A stretch of DNA of 64,000 bases. Source: Duganella sp. Leaf126 (GTDB lineage: Bacteria > Pseudomonadota > Gammaproteobacteria > Burkholderiales > Burkholderiaceae_D). Location of the stretch: the NCBI RefSeq assembly GCF_001423125.1, contig NZ_LMNW01000012.1, positions 688,772 through 752,771 on the forward strand, read 5' to 3'. The notes below the pieces were generated by a model. That model saw nothing but the letters and a program-made list of their open reading frames with translations. It searched no databases and was not told where the DNA came from. Within the stretch, counting starts at the first letter, position 1. Each line of letters begins with the position of its first letter. The position numbers and the translations under genes are program-made. Positions 22,763 through 31,415 of this stretch are shown here, piece after piece.

Positions 22763-23419
22763 TCAAGTTTCTTGGCTCAGCAAAGCCCGTGCGCGATCGA
22801 CTCCATTGGACACGCGTTCAAACGCGTCTTCGCTGGCCAGGCGGAATTCTTCGACCTGAGCGAACCATTCGTCAATGTTTTGATTATCCAGATGGGGATT
22901 TTCGCGACCAAATTCGGTGAGGCGATACGCCGAAGCAAGGCAGTTTTGTACGCCGAGCACCCCTTTAATCATTTCAGTCGAGCGCAGTTCATGCAGAGGT
23001 ATCAACTCAATGGCCCTTTTCCCTCCGTGAAAATCCAGGTAATAGGACGAGACGAGGAAATAGCCCATGAAGGATCCCTTGTTGCTCATATTGGTGAATG
23101 CTTCGTCGATAATTTCTTTGGCATGTGCGACCACGGCAAACGCGGAGAGGAGTCGCTCAACGTCCTCCTCAAGTCTTTCCCTTTTTGCGAGCGCTGCGGC
23201 ACTCTGAGCTTGTCGATTTGCAAGCGCAAAACCAGAAGCGATGGCGATTACCGAGCCTATAGCTTGAACCCAACCAGCCGCCTCACTCGACGCCAATCCC
23301 TTTTTCGGATCCTGCATGACAAGCCGAAGCGCAAACAACATCGAGGCAAATATCCCCAACATAAAGGCGATGGCCACAATATTCGTCGTCGTGCGAACTG
23401 CAGCTTTAAGTTTGGACAT
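22763..23419 (-). CDS. Opposite-strand membrane protein (moron), 218 aa
   Basis: Start taken at ATG 23417-23419 (MSKLKAAVRTTTN); further upstream the frame would run into ninG. Two transmembrane helices near the N-terminus (VAIAFMLGIFASMLFALRLV and GWVQAIGSVIAIASGFALAN) are followed by a long helical cytoplasmic region (AALAKRERLEEDVERLLSAF) and a mixed C-terminal part. It has low GC and is opposite to the operon, as for lysogenic accessory genes. The layout (two TM plus helical domain) recalls phage-defence and exclusion effectors, but no known domain is visible. Confidence 0.7.
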   Translation of the reverse strand: MSKLKAAVRTTTNIVAIAFMLGIFASMLFALRLVMQDPKKGLASSEAAGWVQAIGSVIAIASGFALANRQAQSAAALAKRERLEEDVERLLSAFAVVAHAKEIIDEAFTNMSNKGSFMGYFLVSSYYLDFHGGKRAIELIPLHELRSTEMIKGVLGVQNCLASAYRLTEFGRENPHLDNQNIDEWFAQVEEFRLASEDAFERVSNGVDRARALLSQET

Positions 23420-23451
23420 TTCGCTATCCCAGTGAAATTGCGGATCGTAGC

Positions 23452-24147
23452 ATGATGCGCCGCACACCCATGAAAACTGGCTCCTCCCCAATGAAGCGCC
23501 AGGCCTTCGCGCGCACTGAGCGTATCGAAGCGCGTGAGGTTACGAAGACCATCACCAAGGCTGCGCGCGAGAAGAAGCACAAGTGCGTGGTCAAGTCGTG
23601 CCGCGCCGAGTTCGTTCGACCGCAGCCGTTCGTGACCTGGTGCTCGCCTGAGTGCGGCACGGTGGTGGCGCTGGCGAAGCTCGACAAGCAACGCCAGGCC
23701 ACGGCCAAGGCCGAGCGCAAGGACCGCCAGGAGAAGCTGGCCAAGTTCAAGCGCAAGGCTGACCACGTGGCCGACTGCCAGAAGGCTTTCAACGCCTGGG
23801 TGCGTTTTCGCGATCGGCTGCTGCCGTGCATCTGCTGCGGCCGCGCCCTGACCGGCGTGGATGGCCTGGGCGCCCACGGCTGGGATGCCGGCCACTATCG
23901 CAGCGTCGGCAGCGCTCCACACCTGCGCTTCCATCCGGACAACGTGCACCGCCAGCTGGTGCACTGCAACCGCTACGGCGCCGGCCGCGCGGTCGACTAC
24001 CGCATCGGCCTGATCAAACGCATTGGCCAGGCAGCTGTGGAGGCGCTGGAGGCCGACAACGAACCGCGCCACTACACGGCCGACCAGCTGATCGCCATGA
24101 CCGCGCACTACCGAAAACTTTTAAAAGAACTCAAGGCGGCGGCCTGA
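23452..24147 (+). CDS. ninG: NinG/Rap recombination protein
   Basis: NinG (Rap) of lambda is a Holliday-junction endonuclease that aids phage recombination. The N-terminus has a zinc-like Cys set (KCVVKSCRAEFVRPQ, VTWCSPECG). A basic coiled region is next, then the HNH-like C-terminal domain: CICCGRALTGVDGLGAHG, WDAGHYRSVGSAPHLRFHPD, NVHRQLVHCNRYGAG. These match the NinG family closely. 231 residues is the normal length. It is an early gene before the DNA modification block. Confidence 0.9.
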   Translation: MMRRTPMKTGSSPMKRQAFARTERIEAREVTKTITKAAREKKHKCVVKSCRAEFVRPQPFVTWCSPECGTVVALAKLDKQRQATAKAERKDRQEKLAKFKRKADHVADCQKAFNAWVRFRDRLLPCICCGRALTGVDGLGAHGWDAGHYRSVGSAPHLRFHPDNVHRQLVHCNRYGAGRAVDYRIGLIKRIGQAAVEALEADNEPRHYTADQLIAMTAHYRKLLKELKAAA

Positions 24148-24180
24148 CGGCCGTCGTCAACATCACCAACGGAAATTACC

Positions 24181-26811
24181 ATGAGCGCATTTAGCCACGA
24201 AGAACAGAAACTGCTGATCCAGGCCGAATACGGCCAGTTCCTCCGCGACAAAATCAAGCTGGCGCCGTCTAAAGGCTTCGACGTACCGCTCGAGCAAATC
24301 CACCCGGGCTTGAAGCCGCACACTCGCGACATCGTGCGCTGGGCACTCGCCGGCGGCCAGCGCGCCGTCTTCGCTTCATTTGGCCTGCACAAGACCAGCA
24401 CTAATCTTGAGGTGATGCGCCAGATCGGCATCCACCGGCCCGGCGGGATCCGTGGCATAGTCGCGCCGCTGGGCGTGCGCCAGGAGTTCTCGCGCGAGGT
24501 GGCGAAACGCTTCACTGGCGACCAGGCCATCGACCTGCGCTTCATCCGCTCGGACGCTGAAATAGACGACCCGGCCACGATTTACATGACCAATTACGAG
24601 TCTGTGCGCGAGGCCAAGGTGGACGTGACGAAGTGGCAGGCCTCGGGCCTTGACGAAGCCAGCGTGTTGCGCAGCTACGGCAGCAAGACCTACCAAGAAT
24701 TCCTGCCGATGTTCGCGCCGGTGGAGTTCAAATTCGTGTACACCGCCACGCCGAGTCCCAACCGGTTCAAAGAACTGATCCATTACGCCGGCTACCTGGG
24801 CGTGATGGACACTGGCCAGGCCCTGACGCGCTTCTTCCAGCGCGATAGCGAGAAGGCGGGCAATCTCACACTCTACCCGCACAAGGAGCATGAATTCTGG
24901 CTGTGGGTAGCCAGCTGGGCAGTCTTCATCCAAAAGCCCAGCGACCTGGGCCACTCGGACGAAGGCTACGACCTGCCGCCGATCGAGGTCCGGTACCACG
25001 AGGTGCCCAGCAACTACGACACAGCCGGCGCCGAGAAGAACGGCCAGGGCCTGCTGATCCCTAATGTGGCCATGGGCCTGTCCGCCGCCGCCGGCGAGAA
25101 GCGCGACAGCATGGGCGCGCGCGTGGCGAAGGTGGCCGAGATCATCGCGGCCGATCCCGCTGATCACTTTCTTGTATGGCACGATCTTGAGGATGAGCGC
25201 CACGCAATCCAGGCGGCGATTCCGTCTGCCGTGAGCGTGTGGGGTACGCAGCAGATCGACGAGCGCGAGCAGCGGATCGCTGACTTCAGCGACGGCAAGG
25301 TGCAGATCCTGTCCACCAAACCCATCATTGCCGGCAGCGGCTGCAATTTCCAGCAGCACTGCCACCGCGAGATTTTCGCGGGGATCGGATTCAAGTTCAA
25401 CGATTTCATCCAGGCCGTCCACCGCGTGCAGCGCTTCCAGCAGGCGCACCCGGTCATCATCGACATCGTGCATACCGAGGTCGAGCGCAAGGTGCTGGCC
25501 GACCTGCAGGTGAAGTGGCGACAGCACGAGGAAATGCAGGCCAAGATGGGCGAGATCATCCGCACCTACGGGCTCGACCAACTGTCGATGCAGGATTCGC
25601 TGGCGCGCACGATCGGCGTGCAGCGCCAGGTCGTCGCCGGCGACCGCTTCGAGGTGGCAAACAACGACTGCGTGCTCGAAGCGCTCGAGCAGCCCGACAA
25701 CTCGGTGGGCATGATCATCACCAGCATCCCGTTCGCCAACCATTACGAATACACGCCGAGCTACAACGACTTCGGCCACACGCAGAACAACGACCACTTT
25801 TGGCGCCAGATGGATTTCCTGACGCCGCAGCTGCTGCGCATCTTGCAGCCGGGCCGTATCTACGCTTGCCACGTGAAGGACCGCATCAATTTCGGCAACG
25901 TCACCGGCGCCGGCGTGCCCACGGTCAGCCCGTTCCACGCCGAGGCGCTGTTCCATGGCATCAAGCACGGCTTCGACTACATCGGCATGATCACGGTCAC
26001 AACCGACGTCGTGCGCGAAAATAATCAGACCTACCGCCTGGGTTATTCCGAGGTTTGCAAGGACGGCACGAAGATGGGCGTCGGATCACCAGAATACATC
26101 CTGCTGTTCCACAAGCCGCAGACCGACCGTAGCCGTGGCTATGCCGACGTGCCGGTCACCAAGGCCAAGCCGATGTGTCTGGATGAGCAGGGCGCCGCCG
26201 TACCTTTCGACCGCAAGCTGGCGCCGATCCCGGGCTCAGGCTACAGCGTTGGCCGCTGGCAGCTTGATGCGCATGCGTACTGGAAAACCAGTGGCGACCG
26301 GCTGCTGAGCGCCCAGGAGCTGGCCAGCTACGGTCCGGCCAAGTTGGCCAAGTTGTTCACCGAGCTGTCACTAACCAATGTCTACAACTATGAGTACCAC
26401 GTGGACGTGGCCGAGGCGATGCTGGCGAACAAGGCTTTGCCGGCTGACTATATGAGCCTGGCCCCGGGCAGCAACGATCCGATGGTGTGGCACGACATCG
26501 TGCGCATGAGGACGCTAAACGGCGAGCAGTCAGCCCGCGCGGTAGAGAAACACGTATGCCCCTTCCAGATCGACATTGTGGACCGGCTGGTTAGCCGTTA
26601 TACCAACCCGGGCGAGGTTGTGTACGACCCCTTCTGCGGCCTGGGCACGGTGCCTGTGCGCGCGATGAAGCTGGGCCGGCGCGGCGCTGGCTCGGAACTG
26701 AATCCGGCGTACTTCGCCGACCAAGTGCACTACTGCCGCACTATGGAGCGCGAGCTGTCGGTGCCGACGCTGTTCGATTTCGAAGCCCTGGACTTGGAGA
26801 ATGAAAAGTGA
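24181..26811 (+). CDS. Helicase-like/adenine- or N4-cytosine methyltransferase fusion
   Basis: Residues ~30-470 look like an SF2/SNF2 ATPase: TATPSPN (motif III-like, ~190), LDEASVL as Walker B-like, and QAVHRVQRFQQ (motif VI, ~410). The expected P-loop is FASFGLHKTSTN (~66-77), with His in place of the second Gly and no GKT, so ATP binding may be changed. Residues ~500-876 are a beta-class DNA methyltransferase: IITSIPFANHYEY (motif IV, ~514, normally DPPY-like), then motif I YDPFCGLGTVPVRAMKLGRR at ~815. The organisation recalls P1 DarB, an antirestriction helicase-methyltransferase. It is coupled to the next gene by GTGA. Confidence 0.85.
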   Translation: MSAFSHEEQKLLIQAEYGQFLRDKIKLAPSKGFDVPLEQIHPGLKPHTRDIVRWALAGGQRAVFASFGLHKTSTNLEVMRQIGIHRPGGIRGIVAPLGVRQEFSREVAKRFTGDQAIDLRFIRSDAEIDDPATIYMTNYESVREAKVDVTKWQASGLDEASVLRSYGSKTYQEFLPMFAPVEFKFVYTATPSPNRFKELIHYAGYLGVMDTGQALTRFFQRDSEKAGNLTLYPHKEHEFWLWVASWAVFIQKPSDLGHSDEGYDLPPIEVRYHEVPSNYDTAGAEKNGQGLLIPNVAMGLSAAAGEKRDSMGARVAKVAEIIAADPADHFLVWHDLEDERHAIQAAIPSAVSVWGTQQIDEREQRIADFSDGKVQILSTKPIIAGSGCNFQQHCHREIFAGIGFKFNDFIQAVHRVQRFQQAHPVIIDIVHTEVERKVLADLQVKWRQHEEMQAKMGEIIRTYGLDQLSMQDSLARTIGVQRQVVAGDRFEVANNDCVLEALEQPDNSVGMIITSIPFANHYEYTPSYNDFGHTQNNDHFWRQMDFLTPQLLRILQPGRIYACHVKDRINFGNVTGAGVPTVSPFHAEALFHGIKHGFDYIGMITVTTDVVRENNQTYRLGYSEVCKDGTKMGVGSPEYILLFHKPQTDRSRGYADVPVTKAKPMCLDEQGAAVPFDRKLAPIPGSGYSVGRWQLDAHAYWKTSGDRLLSAQELASYGPAKLAKLFTELSLTNVYNYEYHVDVAEAMLANKALPADYMSLAPGSNDPMVWHDIVRMRTLNGEQSARAVEKHVCPFQIDIVDRLVSRYTNPGEVVYDPFCGLGTVPVRAMKLGRRGAGSELNPAYFADQVHYCRTMERELSVPTLFDFEALDLENEK

Positions 26812-27224
26812 AGGCCGATCACCCACTCACCGCACGCCGAATCGCCGCCATCACGGCAGCACTCCAAGCCGGCCCGCTGTGCGCGCACGACCTGGCGCCG
26901 AAAGTATTTTTATGCTTTGAGCAGGCGCGCCGTTACCTGCAGTTCATGCAGGCCCAAGGCCTGGCCCACATCGCGAAATGGCCACTGCGTTGCACGCCTC
27001 GCGCAACCCGCGTTGCCGCATATGCCCTGGGCGGCGGCGCGGACGCGAAGAAGCCCGCACGTCGGACCGGGCAGCAGCGCCAGGCGCGCGCTAAAGCGAA
27101 GCTGCGGGCAGACGCTGAGCGGTACGAGTTCCACCTCGCTAAGTGCCGGGCGCGCAAGCGCAAGGCTGCGCGCGACCCGCTCGTCGCTGCAATGTTTGGT
27201 AGCACCGTGGAGTCCCGACCATGA
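26808..27224 (+). CDS. Winged-helix-like early protein, 138 aa
   Basis: GTG start overlaps the methyltransferase stop (GTGA). RRIAAITAALQAGPLCAHDL, CFEQARRYLQFMQAQGLAHI and a following strand are typical of a small winged-helix. The second half is a basic tail (RRTGQQRQARAKAKLRADAE). DNA binding is likely. It overlaps the DUF1376 gene start by four bases. Confidence 0.68.
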   Translation: MKADHPLTARRIAAITAALQAGPLCAHDLAPKVFLCFEQARRYLQFMQAQGLAHIAKWPLRCTPRATRVAAYALGGGADAKKPARRTGQQRQARAKAKLRADAERYEFHLAKCRARKRKAARDPLVAAMFGSTVESRP

Positions 27225-28069
27225 ACTATTACCAGCACCACATTGGCGACTTCCGCGCCGGTACTTTCACCATGGGGCGTCTGGAGCGCTGGCTATACCG
27301 CGACATGATGGACATGTACTACGACACCGAAAAACCGCTGCCTTTGGACCATGAAGAGCTGTTCTACATCCTTGGAACGACCGTTGAACAGGAGCGAACG
27401 GCCGTTGAACGTCTGTTGAAATTTAAGTTCCAAAAGACAACAGATGGGTACGTCCACGAGCGCTGCGACAGTGAAATTCGAGCGTTTCACGAGAAGGCTG
27501 AGAAAGCTTCGGCTGCAGGTAGAGCTTCTGCTGCCAGTCGTACAACAAAAAAGCCAACGGGCGTTGAACAAGATTTGAACGGACGTTCAACGGACGTTCA
27601 ACGTCCGTCAACTAACCATAAACCATTAACCAATAACCATAAGAATAAAACCTTGTCGGCGCAGAGCCCCGACGCGCCGAACGCGAGCGACGAGCAGATT
27701 GACGACGAGGGCAGGGAGCGCCGCAAGCAGCGCCGCAGCACGCCTGAAGACGAGACGTGCGCGCGCTGGCTCTACGGCCGCATCCTGACGAACAACCCCG
27801 GCCATAAGGCGCCGAACTTCGAAGTATGGGCCGACGAGGTGCGCCTGATGCGCGAGCGCGACCACCGGTCCCACCGCGAGATCTGCGAGCTGTTCGGCTG
27901 GGCGCAGGACGACGACTTCTGGAAAGCCAACATGCTGTCGCCCGCCAAGCTGCGCGAGAAGTGGGACCAACTGACGATCAAACGCGGCACGCCGCAGAAA
28001 GGCACGAAACATGGAAACTTCGCTTCGCAGGATTACCGGGCCGGGGTTAGCGCTGATGGCAAATTCTGA
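27221..28069 (+). CDS. DUF1376 replication-associated protein
   Basis: The N-terminal ~90 residues are DUF1376: NYYQHHIGDFRAGTFTMGRL, RWLYRDMMDMYYDTEKPLP and DGYVHERCDSEI. Such proteins are found in place of lambda O, before a DnaC-type loader, as here. A low-complexity linker follows (residues ~105-165, Lys/Asn/Ser-rich). Its DNA holds an iteron-like array and an AT-rich run, as lambda O holds ori. The C-terminal domain (ARWLYGRILTNNPGHKAPNF, EVRLMRERDHRSHREICELF) resembles the helicase-loader-binding end of phage initiators. Confidence 0.88.
   Translation: MNYYQHHIGDFRAGTFTMGRLERWLYRDMMDMYYDTEKPLPLDHEELFYILGTTVEQERTAVERLLKFKFQKTTDGYVHERCDSEIRAFHEKAEKASAAGRASAASRTTKKPTGVEQDLNGRSTDVQRPSTNHKPLTNNHKNKTLSAQSPDAPNASDEQIDDEGRERRKQRRSTPEDETCARWLYGRILTNNPGHKAPNFEVWADEVRLMRERDHRSHREICELFGWAQDDDFWKANMLSPAKLREKWDQLTIKRGTPQKGTKHGNFASQDYRAGVSADGKF
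27562..27650. other. Candidate phage replication origin (iterons + AT-rich tract)
   Basis: Inside the DUF1376 gene: CGTTGAAC at 27562, then TTTGAAC, two exact tandem copies of GGACGTTCAAC (27581-27591 and 27592-27602) and GTCCGTCAAC (27603-27612). They run into AACCATAAACCATTAACC and AATAACCATAAG (27614-27642), an AT-rich unwinding-type element. Further CGTTGAAC copies lie at 27382 and 27403. A GGGCAGGG occurs at 27709. Confidence 0.65.
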
Positions 28070-28829
28070 GCGCCGCCCGCGCTTCATGAGCGCGATCCTC
28101 GAAACCTGCCAGCAGCACGGCGAATATACCTCGCTGCTGCTGACCGGCGGCTGGTCTGCCTGCGTGAAGTGCGAGCACGCGGCCGAGGCGGCGGCTACGG
28201 CAGCCGCACAGGCCTTGTGGCAGGCCGAACTTCGCAACCGAGCTTGGGAGGCGCGGCTGGGCCGCGCGGCGATCCCTGAGCGCTTCTCCGACCGCCGGCT
28301 GGGCACCTACGTGCCGACGTGCGAGGAGGCCGAGAAGGCGCTGCGCATGGTCACTCGGTATGCGGACAATTTCGCCGCCGTGCGCAAGGCCGGCGCCTGC
28401 CTGATCCTGTGCGGTGACGTCGGTACCGGGAAGACCCACCTGGCCGTCGGCGTGGCGCACGTGGTGCTGGAGCAGGGCGGCCAGGCCGTCTTCACTTCGG
28501 TGATGCGCGCGGTCAGGTCCGTGAAGGAAACCTATGCCAAGGGCAACCCGAAGACCGAAGCGCAGGCGATCGCCGACCTAGTCGAGCCGGACCTGCTGAT
28601 CCTCGACGAGGTGGGCGTACAGCACGGCAGCGACACCGAGAAGCTGGTGCTGTTCGAGATCATCAATGGCCGATACGAAGCTGGCCGCCCTACGATCGTC
28701 ATCAGCAACTTGGCGATCAAACTGCTCGAGGAATACCTCGGCGCGCGCGCGTTCGACCGGTTGCGCGAGGGCGGCGGCCAGCTTGTGGTGTGCGACTGGG
28801 AATCGTACCGGTCGCGGCGGGCTGCCTGA
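28011..28829 (+). CDS. DnaC-like helicase loader ATPase
   Basis: An AAA+ ATPase that should load the host DnaB at the phage origin. Walker A is CGDVGTGKTHLAV (residues ~133-145) and Walker B is LLILDEVGV (~196). The following sensor region (GRPTIVISNLAIKLLEEYLG) and arginine finger end (ARAFDRLREGGG) match DnaC/phage replication ATPases. The N-terminal ~60 residues include a Cys pair (LETCQQHG, ACVKCEH) that may bind zinc. ATG 28011 has AAAGG upstream; 28056 is an alternative. It overlaps the initiator gene by 59 bases and the next gene by one base. Confidence 0.9.
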   Translation: METSLRRITGPGLALMANSERRPRFMSAILETCQQHGEYTSLLLTGGWSACVKCEHAAEAAATAAAQALWQAELRNRAWEARLGRAAIPERFSDRRLGTYVPTCEEAEKALRMVTRYADNFAAVRKAGACLILCGDVGTGKTHLAVGVAHVVLEQGGQAVFTSVMRAVRSVKETYAKGNPKTEAQAIADLVEPDLLILDEVGVQHGSDTEKLVLFEIINGRYEAGRPTIVISNLAIKLLEEYLGARAFDRLREGGGQLVVCDWESYRSRRAA

Positions 28830-29239
28830 TGGGCGCGCGCCACACCTTCGTCGCCAACCCGCTCGACGTCCTGGCCGCCAAGCGCCTGATCGAGCCGGAG
28901 GACGTCGATCGCATCGCGCTGCTGGTGCTGATCGCGCTGGACGCGGCCAAGCGCGGCGCAGCGCCGGCGTCGCTGGCCAACACGCTCACCGAGCACCTGC
29001 TGACCAGCGCGGCGCTGTGGTCGCAGCAAGGCAATCGGCGACTGTACGAAAAGTCGGTGTTGGCCTGGGAGGCGCTGCGCAAGGCCTGCGCGCGCCCGAC
29101 GGCGCTTCTCGACCTCACCACTGGCGAGTACGCGGCGATTCGCCTGTCGATCGCGTACTACGTCCGGGCGCTGTCCAGGGTCGAGGTAGGAGCGCTCGCG
29201 GCGGCCCACGTCAAGGCGCTGGAGCAGTTGCGCGGCTGA
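28829..29239 (+). CDS. Small helical phage protein, 136 aa
   Basis: ATG at 28829 shares one base with the loader stop (TGATG). NPLDVLAAKRLIEPEDVDRI, ASLANTLTEHLLTSAALWSQ, RRLYEKSVLAWEALRKACAR and a last helix give an all-alpha protein. It lies between the helicase loader and the Q-like gene, a place often occupied by Nin-region proteins. No family recognised. Confidence 0.65.
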   Translation: MGARHTFVANPLDVLAAKRLIEPEDVDRIALLVLIALDAAKRGAAPASLANTLTEHLLTSAALWSQQGNRRLYEKSVLAWEALRKACARPTALLDLTTGEYAAIRLSIAYYVRALSRVEVGALAAAHVKALEQLRG

Positions 29240-29352
29240 AACTGCGGCCAGCAGGAAACCGTTCGTCAGAAATTGCAACACTTTGCCAATCTGCCCATTG
29301 TTTCTGGGATTTCCGTGTGTTAACGTCCTGCCGTCGCCACGGGAGAACGCAC

Positions 29353-29883
29353 ATGGGTTATGCAGATCGGTTTGTAATGAGTTTGGGCGCCAGCACGTTG
29401 CAGGACGACGCGCAGCATCACGCGGCCGAGCCGTTGGCCGCCGCAGCTCTAGCCGACCTGACTGGCGCGGGGTTCGGTGCGCTGCTGACCCGCGTGAAGT
29501 ACGCCGATGGATCGATCAGCAAAACTTTCGAATCGGGCACGCAAAACCTAGCGCAACTGCTACGCATCTGGACCGAGCGCGTTACCCAGAAGGGCCGCGA
29601 ACGCAAGTGGGTGAAGGAGGGCACCGAGTGGGACGTCCGTGCCGCCCTGACCTTGTATCGCCGCGTCGCCGAGCGCTCGCTGGCTTACTGGCTCGACGGG
29701 AAATGCGGCACCTGCCACGGTACCGGTACGGCAAACCGCATGCTGTGTTCGCCATGCAAAGGCAGTGGCCGAGGCGAGATCGGTGGCGGCGGCTTCGAGC
29801 GCGAAAAGGCGCTTGACATGGTTAGCGAGCTGGAGGGACTGCTCCAGTCGCACAACGCTCGCTCAGCAGTACTTCTACGCTAG
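29353..29883 (+). CDS. Q-like antiterminator with DnaJ-type zinc finger
   Basis: A 176-residue protein at the end of the early operon, before the late region. KCGTCHGTGTANRMLCSPCK then GSG (residues ~116-138) is a pair of CxxCxGxG units as in phage antitermination Q proteins. The N-terminal part (GAGFGALLTRVKYADGSISK) and the helix EWDVRAALTLYRRVAERSLA fit the family. It should load on RNA polymerase at the late promoter and carry it through the terminators downstream. ATG 29353 has GGAG nine bases before it. Its stop touches the opposite serine recombinase. Confidence 0.78.
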   Translation: MGYADRFVMSLGASTLQDDAQHHAAEPLAAAALADLTGAGFGALLTRVKYADGSISKTFESGTQNLAQLLRIWTERVTQKGRERKWVKEGTEWDVRAALTLYRRVAERSLAYWLDGKCGTCHGTGTANRMLCSPCKGSGRGEIGGGGFEREKALDMVSELEGLLQSHNARSAVLLR

Positions 29884-31415
29884 TGCGCTACCGGCTGAAA
29901 AAAATCTTCTAGTTTTGGTCGGAATATTTGTGGCATGGATTCCCGGGTGAGATCAGTAAATGAAATATCCCGGTCTTGGAAGTCGGCTGCAGAAAGCAGC
30001 ATGTACCGCTCGATTTTCTCGTTCCGCTCGTCGAGCACGGCGCCAAACAGGAAATCGAACCCCGTCGCAAGCCGTTTGTTGATCCTCCATCGAACATAGC
30101 CCCATCTTTTGTCTACCGCGCATCTGATGACGCGGATTGAAACTGTTACTGAATCGTTGATCCGCAATGTATGGGGAATTTCAGTTTCTGTCCAACTTGC
30201 TCCTGCTAGAGCAATTGCCGCCTTTACCTGGTCAACGATGATCGCCTTTAGCGACAGTGTTCTGATTCGGGTGGCGAGTGCTTGACCGTTGAAATCTCCA
30301 GGTATCCCTGCCAACTCGTAGGCTTTGTAAAGGCTACCAAAGCGACGATTAAAAAGCTGGCAGGCCGGCGCTTCAGAATCACGATCTATCAATCCGCTCG
30401 TGATGCGACCGTGCTCGCGGTAGATTCTTTGCAAGGTGGCCATCAGCTCTTCGGTGGTGTACCGGTAGTTCCTGTCGCACCGTTCCGCGCGGGCCGCGTG
30501 GAAAAGCTCGAGCGGGACTATCGGAGGAAACGCGCCGTCGCAGCGAACCCATAAGTGCGGTGGATTGCGAACTGCCGTTTTTTTCAGCTTGTACGATCCC
30601 TTGTTGAACACAAGATTTCCGATGTATTTTTCGTTGCGTAGCATCCCGCGAATTAACGCGCCCGTCCAAGGCCTCCCAGACTCTGACGCGACATTTTGTT
30701 CGTTGAGGACCGCCGCGATGCGCCGGTCACCAATTTGGTCGGCAGCATACCATTTAAATATTAGATTGACGACTTCAATTTCCTCTTTCGGGCCTGGAAC
30801 TAGCACCACGCGATGTGTCTGAACGGCCTTCCACTCGCCTTTTTCCATAAGTCGTAAAAATTTTCCATCAGCGTCAAGCAACGCTCGGCGCAACCCATAT
30901 CCAGCCATCCCGCCCAATTTGTATCCCATCCGGATAATTCGGCACTGAGCAACGAACACTTTCGAAGATAGCTCGCGACTGTAGTCCGCGGCGGCTATGC
31001 GCTTCATCGCTTTGATGATCGATGTATATGGTGAATCGTCGTTGGAGAACGATTCGGTGCAGTAAGTGACCTGGACCCCATTCAGCCGGCAGATGTATTC
31101 GTAGTGGGCGCTTTCATCGACATCCTGAAACCTTCCCCATCGGCTCACATCGTAGACCAGGATCGAGGTGAAGTCGTCCTTCGTCTGTACATCCGCCAGC
31201 AGCTGCTGAAGCCCAGGCCTTCCCCGCATAGTGAGTCCGCTCTTGCCCGAATCTTCGTACACCGCGACTATGGTTATGTCATGCTCCGCTGCATACTCTT
31301 TGATGCGCTGCATCTGATTCGCTGTAGAGTATGTCTGTTTTTCCGTAGACATCCTGACATAAGCCGCAGCGCGACGTAATGGTATCTCGCTCGGTAATCC
31401 ATGCATGCTGGTCAT
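29880..31415 (-). CDS. Large serine recombinase
   Basis: A 511-residue recombinase. The catalytic N-terminal domain has Y19-V-R-M-S23-T (nucleophile S23), DSGKSGLTMRGRPGLQQLL and VYDVSRWGRFQDVDESAHYE with the conserved Arg pair. The recombinase domain follows (GYKLGGMAGYGLRR, VVNLIFKWYAADQIGDRRIA, RPWTGALIRGMLRNEKYIG). The C-terminal zinc-ribbon/coiled-coil part is unusual in sequence. Large serine recombinases integrate, excise or invert DNA. It lies inside the prophage, opposite to the late genes and of lower GC, while the tRNA-side integrase is a tyrosine enzyme. It may be a second switch or a separate element. Confidence 0.93.
   Translation of the reverse strand: MTSMHGLPSEIPLRRAAAYVRMSTEKQTYSTANQMQRIKEYAAEHDITIVAVYEDSGKSGLTMRGRPGLQQLLADVQTKDDFTSILVYDVSRWGRFQDVDESAHYEYICRLNGVQVTYCTESFSNDDSPYTSIIKAMKRIAAADYSRELSSKVFVAQCRIIRMGYKLGGMAGYGLRRALLDADGKFLRLMEKGEWKAVQTHRVVLVPGPKEEIEVVNLIFKWYAADQIGDRRIAAVLNEQNVASESGRPWTGALIRGMLRNEKYIGNLVFNKGSYKLKKTAVRNPPHLWVRCDGAFPPIVPLELFHAARAERCDRNYRYTTEELMATLQRIYREHGRITSGLIDRDSEAPACQLFNRRFGSLYKAYELAGIPGDFNGQALATRIRTLSLKAIIVDQVKAAIALAGASWTETEIPHTLRINDSVTVSIRVIRCAVDKRWGYVRWRINKRLATGFDFLFGAVLDERNEKIERYMLLSAADFQDRDISFTDLTRESMPQIFRPKLEDFFQPVAH

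Noticed and set aside
24376-25968. 530-codon open frame on the minus strand
   Set aside because: It is fully antisense to the helicase-methyltransferase gene, has a His/Val/Ala-rich composition typical of high-GC shadow frames and no domain.
27562-27642. CRISPR-like repeats
   Set aside because: The repeats are 7-11 bases, partly tandem without spacers and lie in a coding gene; an origin is a better explanation. No CRISPR array is present in the window.
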